The notes below the pieces were generated by a model that was not told the DNA's origin, did not search any database, and saw only the letters and a program-made list of their open reading frames with translations. Shown here one piece after another: positions 58,370 through 64,000 of a stretch of DNA of 64,000 bases. Within the stretch, counting starts at the first letter, position 1, and each line of letters opens with the position of its first letter. The stretch comes from JANQRZ01 sp965215165 (lineage in GTDB: Bacteria > Bacteroidota > Rhodothermia > Rhodothermales > JANQRZ01). The translations under genes were made by a program, and so were the position numbers. Where the stretch lies: the NCBI GenBank assembly GCA_965215165.1, contig CBDCCX010000006.1, positions 868,001 to 932,000 on the forward strand, given 5' to 3'.

Positions 58370-58993
58370 ATGCAGACCCTCACGCGCCCCCTCATCGCCG
58401 CCCTCGTGCTCGTCGGCACGCTCGCCGGTTTCGCCTCCGTCGACAGCCCAGCGGCCTCCGTCCCCACGGTCTACGAGGTCGACCAGACGCACTCGACGGT
58501 CGGGTTCAAGGTCCGCCACCTCGGCATCTCCACGGTCACCGGCACCTTCGCGGACTACGACGCCCAGCTTCGCGTCGACCCCGCCGACCTCTCGACGATG
58601 GCGGTCGAGGCCACGATCCGGGTCGAGAGCATCGACACCGGCAACGAGCGCCGCGACGGGCACCTCCGCTCGGAAGACTTCTTCGAGGCCGAGACCTACC
58701 CCGAGATGCGCTTCGTGAGCACCGGCGTCACCGAAGTCGACGGCGACGCGTTCAAGCTGGCCGGCGACCTCACGATGCACGGCGTGACCCGGCCCGTGGT
58801 GCTCGAGGGCGAGGTCATCGGCACGGCCGTGGGGCCGGGCGGCAAGCCGCGCGTCGGCATCGAAGCCGGGACCACCATCGACCGCCGCGACTTCGGGCTG
58901 ACGTGGAGCCGCACGACCGAGGCCGGCGGCCTCCTGGTCGGGCACGACGTGCGGATCTTCCTCGAGATCGAGGCCGTCGAGGTCGGAGCCTGA
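58370..58993 (+). CDS. YceI family periplasmic protein
   Basis: 207-residue exported lipocalin-like protein of the YceI family. A signal peptide ends near GFASVDSPAAS. Then YEVDQTHSTVGFKVRHLGISTVTGTF is the family signature, followed by DYDAQLRVDPADLSTMAVEA, SIDTGNERRDGHLRSEDFF, LAGDLTMHGVTRPVVLEGEVI and DRRDFGLTWSRTTEAGGLLVG. YceI proteins bind polyisoprenoid or other amphipathic lipids in the periplasm. Start ATG before QTLTRPLIAAL. A 139-base gap separates it from the divergent GntR gene, with no clear promoter box. Confidence 0.93.
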   Translation: MQTLTRPLIAALVLVGTLAGFASVDSPAASVPTVYEVDQTHSTVGFKVRHLGISTVTGTFADYDAQLRVDPADLSTMAVEATIRVESIDTGNERRDGHLRSEDFFEAETYPEMRFVSTGVTEVDGDAFKLAGDLTMHGVTRPVVLEGEVIGTAVGPGGKPRVGIEAGTTIDRRDFGLTWSRTTEAGGLLVGHDVRIFLEIEAVEVGA

Positions 58994-59034
58994 CGGCGCG
59001 CCGAACCGAATGCTGAGCGGGCGGAGCACATGCT

Positions 59035-59154
59035 GCTTATTGAGTCGCCGACCGGCATGATGCGGACCGGCACGGCCGGCTCGGGGCCAACGGCAGGCTG
59101 CGCGAGGCCGACGGGCACGAGCAGAAGCAGGAGGACGAGCGGGACGACGCGCAT
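59035..59154 (-). pseudogene. 5' remnant of an SGNH hydrolase gene
   Basis: Only the first 40 residues survive: a signal peptide (MRVVPLVLLLLLVPVGLAQP) and VPVRIMPVGDSIS, the block I motif with the catalytic serine of SGNH/GDSL hydrolases. After GDSI the frame continues into unrelated sequence towards the YceI gene, so the rest is deleted. It stands head-to-head with the DUF4185 remnant. Confidence 0.55.
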
Positions 59155-59222
59155 GGCAGATCGAGAGAGGAGACAGAGAAGGACAGAGGCGAATACAGCT
59201 ACGGAGTTTACGGCGCTCGGCC

Positions 59223-59477
59223 GATCTACACCCGGCCTTCGACAACACGGTCCGATACCGCGTCTCGCGGACGCCGTGGGGGCCGTGGTCCGAGCCGGAG
59301 GCGCTCTTCACGATGCGGCCGGGGCAGGGCACGTTCGGCAACTACTCGGCGCACGCGCACCCCGACTTCGCCGAGGCCGGCGGGCGGGTGCAGTACGTCA
59401 CCTACGCCCACACGACGGGCTTCCTCCAACAGGAGCTGCCCCTCGTCCGCGTCGCCTTCGGCCAGCTTCCCGACTGA
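59223..59477 (+). pseudogene. 3' remnant of a DUF4185-like protein gene
   Basis: About 84 codons ending in TGA read DNTVRYRVSRTPWGPWSEPE, YSAHAHPDFAEAGGRVQYVT and GFLQQELPLVRVAFGQLPD, like the C-terminal end of DUF4185 (glycosidase-like propeller) proteins. No start codon or N-terminal part remains, so it is a truncated leftover. Low certainty on the family. Confidence 0.5.
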
Positions 59478-59490
59478 GCGAGAGGTAAAC

Positions 59491-59523
59491 AAAAAGCGGC
59501 CCCAGGATTATTCCCGGAGCCGC
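59491..59523 (-). terminator. Intrinsic terminator after tRNA-Lys
   Basis: On the minus strand a 12-bp stem with two wobble pairs (plus 59496-59507 with 59512-59523), a 4-base loop and a run of five T residues (plus 59491-59495) follow tRNA-Lys. Confidence 0.85.
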
Positions 59524-59533
59524 CTGAGTAGTG

Positions 59534-59607
<74 letters not shown>

Positions 59608-59689
59608 GTGTGAGCTAAAATAACAACGGGCACCGGCGGCTGTTCCGGCGCGCGTTGAAGCGTGCTCGAAGAGTAGACCGGGGGCGGGC

Positions 59690-60163
59690 CTAGCCGTCCA
59701 GCTCGGGCGGGCAGGCCAGGGGGCGGAGGATCGGCTGGCCCTGGGCCTGCTCGCGGACGCGGTAGGCGTAGGTGTGCATCGCGGCCAGCTCCTCGGGCGC
59801 GATGCCCAGCTCCTCGCGGACCCGCTCCAGCGTTTGCGGCTCGCCAGCCGCGATCTCGCCGTCGGCGAGCGCCACGTCCACCAGGCCGAGCATGAGCGCG
59901 CGGCGGACCGAGTCGTCGGCGTCGCGGAGCACGTCGAGGCAGGCCCGGAGCGAGGGGGGCGCGATGCTGAGCGCAAAGGCCCGCTGCCGGGCGTCTTCGG
60001 AGAGGTCGTCGAGGTGGAGCGATTCGAGGATCAGGTCCGACTCCGCCTCGTCGATGTCGTTGTCGGCGGCGGCCAGGGCGAAGAGCGCGCCGTAGAAGGC
60101 GAGGCGCTGCCGCTCGGAGAGGCCGGAGAGGTCGAGTACGTCGGGAGCCATCGCGTCGGTCAT
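59690..60163 (-). CDS. TerB-like helical protein
   Basis: 157-residue all-helical protein resembling TerB/DjlA-type domains: LSERQRLAFYGALFALAAADNDIDEAE, LILESLHLDDLSEDARQRAFAL, VDVALADGEIAAGEPQTLERVREELG. The two acidic helix starts (ADNDIDEAES and ADGEIAAGE) correspond to the metal-binding loops of the TerB fold. No other tellurite genes are near, so tellurite resistance should not be assumed. No signal peptide. It ends 82 bases from tRNA-Lys on the same strand. Confidence 0.75.
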   Translation of the reverse strand: MTDAMAPDVLDLSGLSERQRLAFYGALFALAAADNDIDEAESDLILESLHLDDLSEDARQRAFALSIAPPSLRACLDVLRDADDSVRRALMLGLVDVALADGEIAAGEPQTLERVREELGIAPEELAAMHTYAYRVREQAQGQPILRPLACPPELDG

Positions 60164-60181
60164 GGGAGAGGGGAGATTGGT

Positions 60182-61429
60182 TCAGAGGGGACGGGAAAGA
60201 TACGGACGCCCGGCACTCGTGGCTGCGGCCTCCGCCCCGAGCATCTGGCTGGGAGAACGCTGCCAGAGCGGATGGTATTGCCGCATCCAGCGCCGGTCCA
60301 CCCAGTGCTTGAGCCGGAGCACCGGCCCACCGCGCGCCCACAGCCCGCCCGCCGCGATCAGCCCGGTCGGCTCGCCTGTCGAGAGGATCAGCGGCGCGAC
60401 AGGGTAGGGGCGAAACGGGTTGAGGTCAACGTCGCCGAGGCTGCACCCGGCTCGCAGCGCGTCGAGCGCACGGCCGACGTTTGCCCGGAGCACCGGCCCC
60501 TGCTTGACGGCGTGGACGCCGATCTTCTCTAGGTCGGCATGCCCGTCGAGCGTCGCGCCGTCGCCGGCGGCGAAGAGCCACGGGGCGGCAGGGCACTGCA
60601 TCGTGTCGGCGACCCGGAGGAAGCCGCGCTCGTCCACCGGCAGCCCGGCCTCGGCGAAGAGCGGTGGGCCAGCCGAGCCGGTCGCCCACAGCACCCGGTC
60701 GGCGCGCAGCCGCCGCCCATCGCCGAGCCGCACGGTCCCGCTCTCGGCAGTCTCGACCGTCGTGCCGAGGTGGATCTTGACGCCGCGCGCATCGAGGCGG
60801 CGCTGCACGTCGGCCTGCATCCCAGCCGGGAAGCCGGAGAGGAGCGCGTCCGACGGCTCCAGGACGGTGACCCGCAGAGCGCTCGGCTGGACGGCGGTTG
60901 CCCGCGCGCTGAGGTTGAGCGCGACCTCGACCCCCGCCGCCCCGCCGCCGACGATCACGAGGTCCCGTGTCTCCCCGGAGCCGCTCAGCGTTTCCCGAAC
61001 GAACCGCTCCAAGGCCTCGATGTGGTGCAGCGGTTTGGTGAGCACCGCCTCGCCGGCACGCTCTCGGCCGGGATTGACGGCCCCGACGTCGAACACCGCC
61101 AGGTCGCACCGGACGGCCTCGCCGCTCGCGGTCCGTACGCCCCGGTCCAGGACCTCCACGACGCGCTCTTGGCGGAACGCCGCGCCCGACGCCTCGCACA
61201 GCCGTCCCAAGTCGATCTGCACCTCGTCGGCCGCGTAGACCCCGCCGAGGTGCTCGGGCACCATCCCGGAGTAGAACAGCGTCGGGTGCTCGTCGAGGAG
61301 CGTGACGGTGACGCCGCGCCGGACCCACTCGCCCGCGTGCGTCACGAGCGGCAGCATCGCGTGCCCGCCGCCGACGAGGAGGAGTGTCTGGTTTGGGGTT
61401 TCTGGTTTGCCTGCGGCGATGCTTCGCAT
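60182..61429 (-). CDS. FAD-dependent pyridine nucleotide-disulfide oxidoreductase
   Basis: 415-residue two-dinucleotide-binding flavoprotein. FAD motif LLLVGGGHAMLPLVTHAGEW at residues 16-35, FYSGMVPEHLGG, NAD(P) motif LVIVGGGAAGVEVALNLSAR, then VLWATGSAGPPLFAEAG and the late FAD motif WLFAAGDGATLDG. The GGGHA start and FYSGM resemble the flavoprotein module fused to SelD in some bacteria and type II NADH dehydrogenases. No cysteine redox pair, so not a disulfide reductase proper. Substrate unknown. It is 67 bases downstream of the MoxR gene. Confidence 0.85.
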   Translation of the reverse strand: MRSIAAGKPETPNQTLLLVGGGHAMLPLVTHAGEWVRRGVTVTLLDEHPTLFYSGMVPEHLGGVYAADEVQIDLGRLCEASGAAFRQERVVEVLDRGVRTASGEAVRCDLAVFDVGAVNPGRERAGEAVLTKPLHHIEALERFVRETLSGSGETRDLVIVGGGAAGVEVALNLSARATAVQPSALRVTVLEPSDALLSGFPAGMQADVQRRLDARGVKIHLGTTVETAESGTVRLGDGRRLRADRVLWATGSAGPPLFAEAGLPVDERGFLRVADTMQCPAAPWLFAAGDGATLDGHADLEKIGVHAVKQGPVLRANVGRALDALRAGCSLGDVDLNPFRPYPVAPLILSTGEPTGLIAAGGLWARGGPVLRLKHWVDRRWMRQYHPLWQRSPSQMLGAEAAATSAGRPYLSRPL

Positions 61430-61496
61430 TCTGGTTGGGCACGAACGACCGAGGGCGAAAAACCAGAAACCAAGAACTAGAAACCTGCCAAAGGCG

Positions 61497-62477
61497 CTAC
61501 CCCTCGACCAGCCGGCGGATGATCTCGACCGGGGTGATGCCCTCGGCCTCAGCGTTGAAGTTGGGGACGATGCGGTGGCGCAGCACGGGGACGGCCATCC
61601 GGTCGACGTCCTCGGCGAGCGGCGTCAGGCGGCCGTCAAGCAGCGCGTTCGCCTTCGCGCCCAGGATGAGGTACTGCGAGGCGCGCGGCCCGGCCCCGTA
61701 GCTGAGGTAGTCGTTGGCCGCCTGCGGCGTGCCCGCCCGCCCCGGCCGCGTCCGCGCGACCAGGCGGACGGCGTGCTCGATCACGTGATCGGCGACGGGC
61801 ACCTGGCGGACCAGGTCCTGGTAGGCGAGCAGCTCCTCGCGGCCGAGCACGGGCTGGACGGCGGCGGCGCGCCCGCTGGTGGTCGAGCGGACCACGTCGA
61901 CCTCCTGGCTGAAGCTCGGGTAGTCGAGCCACAGGTTGAGCATGAAGCGGTCGAGCTGCGCCTCGGGCAGGGGATAGGTGCCCTCCTGCTCGATGGGGTT
62001 CTGGGTAGCGAGCACGAAGAACGGCTCCTCCAGCACGAACGTCTCGCCGCTGGCCGTGACGTGGTGCTCCTGCATGGCCTCGAGGAGCGCGGCCTGGGTC
62101 TTGGGCGGCGTCCGGTTGACCTCGTCGGCGAGGATGACGTTCGAGAAGACCGGCCCGCGGACGAACTTGAAGACGCGCCGCCCGGTGTTCTTGTCCTCCT
62201 CGATGATCTCGGTGCCGGTGATGTCGCTCGGCATCAGGTCCGGGGTGAACTGGATGCGGCTGAAGTCCAGGTCGAGCGCGTCGGCGAGCGTACGGATGAG
62301 CAGCGTCTTGGCGAGGCCGGGGACGCCGACGAGCAGGCAGTGCCCACGCGCCAGCAGGCACACGATCACCCCGCGCACGACCTCGTCCTGCCCGACGATG
62401 ACCTTGCCGATCTCGCTGCGCAGCCGCCCGTAGGCATCGTGGAGGGCGTCGGCAGCGGCGGGGTCGGAGGAAACCAT
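61497..62477 (-). CDS. MoxR family AAA+ ATPase
   Basis: 326-residue MoxR-type AAA+ ATPase that acts as a chaperone for metal-centre or membrane-complex assembly. Walker A is LLVGVPGLAKTLLIRTLA; VILADEVNRTPPKTQAALLEAMQEH carries Walker B and sensor region; ATQNPIEQEGTYPLPEAQLDRF is the family signature with the arginine finger. A partner with a VWA or DUF58 domain is usual next door but is absent here. Start at MVSSDPAAADALHD. Length is typical. Confidence 0.94.
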   Translation of the reverse strand: MVSSDPAAADALHDAYGRLRSEIGKVIVGQDEVVRGVIVCLLARGHCLLVGVPGLAKTLLIRTLADALDLDFSRIQFTPDLMPSDITGTEIIEEDKNTGRRVFKFVRGPVFSNVILADEVNRTPPKTQAALLEAMQEHHVTASGETFVLEEPFFVLATQNPIEQEGTYPLPEAQLDRFMLNLWLDYPSFSQEVDVVRSTTSGRAAAVQPVLGREELLAYQDLVRQVPVADHVIEHAVRLVARTRPGRAGTPQAANDYLSYGAGPRASQYLILGAKANALLDGRLTPLAEDVDRMAVPVLRHRIVPNFNAEAEGITPVEIIRRLVEG

Positions 62478-62535
62478 GAGTCGATGGGTGATTTCGGATA
62501 GGGGGTTCGGAGCGGAGACTTGGGAAAATCCAGAA

Positions 62536-63879
62536 TCACAAATCCAAACTCAAAAATTGCTCGTCTTTGATGGCGATGTAGACGTCGTCGCGGAGCTCTG
62601 CGATCCACTCGGCCATCTCGCGCTGCCGTTTCTCCTGGAGGGCGAACTCCTCGATGAGCGGGTAGTCGGTCTCGAGGGTCATCGCGTGGGCCGGGGTGCG
62701 CTTCTGCAGGAGGACGATGTGGTAGGCGTCGCGGCCGTCGAGGAGGTCGACCTCGGCCGGGCGGCTGACCTCGCCGATCTCGAGGGTGTCGATGGCGGCG
62801 TGCCAGGCCGGGCTGAGGGCCTCGTAGCGGAGGTCGCGCTCGCCGGTCTGCGGGACGGTGACGTTGCCGCCGCGCGCGGCCGAGGTCTCGTCCTCGGAGA
62901 AGGCCTTGGCGAGCCGGGGGAACGAGCCGCCGGCGAGCACCGAGTCGCGCACCACCGAGAGCGTGGCGAGCGCGGCGCTCGGGTCGGTCTGCGAGGCGTC
63001 GATGCGGACGAGCACGTGGTTGAAGTCGACCGCGTCGCCGAGGCGCTCGTTGAGGCGCATCACGTGGAAGCCGAACTGGGTCTCGAAGACCTGGCTCAGC
63101 TCGCCGGGCTCGAGCGTGGCGGCGATGGCCCCGAACTCGGGCACCAGGTCGCGGATGCCGACGCGCTCGTAGCGCCCGCCGCGCTGGGCGCTGCCGGGGT
63201 CCTCGGAGTAGCGCCCGGCCATCGCCTCGATGCTCGCGGCCCCGCTGGCGACGGAGTCGCGCACGGCGTCGATGGTGGCGCGGGCGGCGGCGCGGGCGCG
63301 CGGGTCGACGGCCGGGAAGCGGACGACGTGCGCGAGGCGGACTAGCTCGGGCACGGCCGGGAGCGAGTCCGCCGGAATCGCGCCGAACCACTGGCGGACC
63401 TCCTGCGGCGTGATGCGGATCTGGAAGTACTTGCGCCGCTGGAAGGTCTGGGCCAGGAGCTGGTCGCGGACCTGGTTGCGGAAGTCCTCCCGAATCTGGT
63501 TCACGCTGCGGCCGTAGAGCTCGACCACCTGCTCCTCGCCGCCGAGCTGGGCGATGAGGGCCTCGGTGCGCTGGTCGAGCGCGTCGTTGACCTCGTCCGG
63601 GGAGACGACGACCGTCGTGTCGCGCCCGGCGTGCTCGACGAACACCTCTTGGGTGATGAGGTCGTCGAGCGCCTGCCGCCGGGCGTCGTCGCCGACCGCC
63701 TGGCCGCGCGCGACCTGGAGCGCGAGCGCCTCGACGTCCGAGCGCAGGATCACCCGGCTCCCGACGACGGCGACGATGCCGTCGACCTCGCCGGTGGGCT
63801 GGGCCGAGGCGGGGCGGGGCACGAGGGCCGGGAGCAGGAGCGCCGGGAGTAGGAGCGCGAGCAGGCGGGAGACGGGCAT
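62536..63879 (-). CDS. SurA-like periplasmic peptidyl-prolyl isomerase
   Basis: 447-residue exported chaperone. A signal peptide runs from the start to about residue 27 (PALLLPALVPRPASAQP), then a SurA N-terminal helical domain (VVGSRVILRSDVEALALQVARG in parts; ALDDLITQEVFVEHA) and two PpiC parvulin domains at about 175-280 (LAHVVRFPAVDPRA ... FGFHVMRLNERLGD) and 285-390 (FNHVLVRIDASQTDP ... RDAYHIVLLQKR). It helps outer-membrane proteins such as LptD and TonB receptors to fold. The gene ends with a coiled-coil-like tail (EKRQREMAEWIAELRDD). Confidence 0.9.
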   Translation of the reverse strand: MPVSRLLALLLPALLLPALVPRPASAQPTGEVDGIVAVVGSRVILRSDVEALALQVARGQAVGDDARRQALDDLITQEVFVEHAGRDTTVVVSPDEVNDALDQRTEALIAQLGGEEQVVELYGRSVNQIREDFRNQVRDQLLAQTFQRRKYFQIRITPQEVRQWFGAIPADSLPAVPELVRLAHVVRFPAVDPRARAAARATIDAVRDSVASGAASIEAMAGRYSEDPGSAQRGGRYERVGIRDLVPEFGAIAATLEPGELSQVFETQFGFHVMRLNERLGDAVDFNHVLVRIDASQTDPSAALATLSVVRDSVLAGGSFPRLAKAFSEDETSAARGGNVTVPQTGERDLRYEALSPAWHAAIDTLEIGEVSRPAEVDLLDGRDAYHIVLLQKRTPAHAMTLETDYPLIEEFALQEKRQREMAEWIAELRDDVYIAIKDEQFLSLDL

Positions 63880-64000
63880 AGACAGGAGCGGAGAAACGGT
63901 GGACGGTGCGGCGGTGTCAGCGGGGCGGTGCCGACGAGAAGGTCAACGAGACACGTCTCCGGCGACGCGGGCCGAGTCCGGCGGGGGGGCGGGCGACGCG

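Noticed and set aside
59690..60163. Tellurite resistance locus
   Set aside because: Only a TerB-like fold is present; no TerC, TerD or TerZ genes accompany it.
61497..62477. MoxR-VWA (RavA-type) operon
   Set aside because: The adjacent genes are a flavoprotein and a SurA-like isomerase; no VWA or DUF58 protein is present in the window.
63880..64000. Possible 3' end of another minus-strand gene at the window edge
   Set aside because: A short open stretch ends at 63918, but too few codons remain to recognise a protein.

Overview
The window is a GC-rich (roughly 70% by eye) bacterial chromosome segment packed with ordinary genes on both strands. Several signs point to the Bacteroidota/Rhodothermota side of the tree, most likely a Rhodothermia-like marine bacterium. 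These are a Bacteroidota-type LptD, a TonB-dependent receptor next to a DUF4249 lipoprotein, a secreted FG-GAP protein with a type IX secretion (T9SS) sorting tail, enolase followed by an FtsB/DivIC-like protein, candidate promoters of the TTG-19-TAnnTTTG kind, and few Shine-Dalgarno sequences. The taxonomic placement is inference from gene content. No phage, plasmid origin, IS transposase or CRISPR array was found.

Layout. 0-6.4 kb (minus): BON-domain protein, lptD, ROK sugar kinase, FtsB-like protein, eno. 6.5-11 kb (plus): threonine catabolism pair (SDR-type threonine dehydrogenase and kbl), a lower-GC lipoprotein, and a Rieske/FAD oxidoreductase whose frame is broken by one base. 11-15.7 kb (minus): a copper-handling cluster (Cys/His-rich exported protein, DUF3347 lipoprotein, TolC-type lipoprotein, Tat-exported multicopper oxidase, DUF305 membrane protein). 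15.7-19.7 kb (minus): NIF3-like protein, MFS transporter, a UPF0175/DUF3368 toxin-antitoxin-like module with a decayed DUF3368 gene between two 30-bp direct repeats, and an SpoU-type RNA methyltransferase. 19.7-23.9 kb (plus): LEA14-like lipoprotein, cmk, and rpsA with a long helical N-terminal extension.

24-28.6 kb (minus): a three-gene set (PEGA protein, PEGA/FGE-like protein, Ser/Thr kinase) behind a palindromic intergenic site. 28.9-32.9 kb (plus): VLRF1/baeRF-type release-factor-like protein, ppk1, MOSC protein. 33-36 kb (minus): a divergent lytic-transglycosylase-like membrane protein, class I amidotransferase, Smr-domain protein. 36-37.1 kb (plus): YihY-family membrane protein. 37.2-47.4 kb (minus): rhodanese, mltF, patatin, pepE, methyltransferase overlapping a T9SS FG-GAP protein, DUF4249/TonB pair. 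47.5-49.1 kb: EamA transporter, a GGAATGGA microsatellite, MerR regulator, tRNA-Pro. 49.3-57.2 kb (plus): RodZ-like, ligA and a DUF6913-like protein in overlapping frames, a sodium:solute symporter, and a 7TM-HD phosphohydrolase. 57.3-64 kb: GntR regulator, YceI protein, two gene remnants beside tRNA-Lys, TerB-like protein, FAD oxidoreductase, MoxR ATPase, SurA-like isomerase. The last 120 bases hold nothing I could assign.

Most genes are envelope biogenesis and housekeeping. The parts most worth a second look are the PEGA/FGE/kinase set, the repeat-flanked toxin-antitoxin module, the S1 extension, the divergent transglycosylase, a family of 28-bp palindromes, and the remnants next to tRNA-Lys. 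Four apparent frameshifts occur in two genes; three are at runs of identical bases, so assembly error must be excluded before calling decay.
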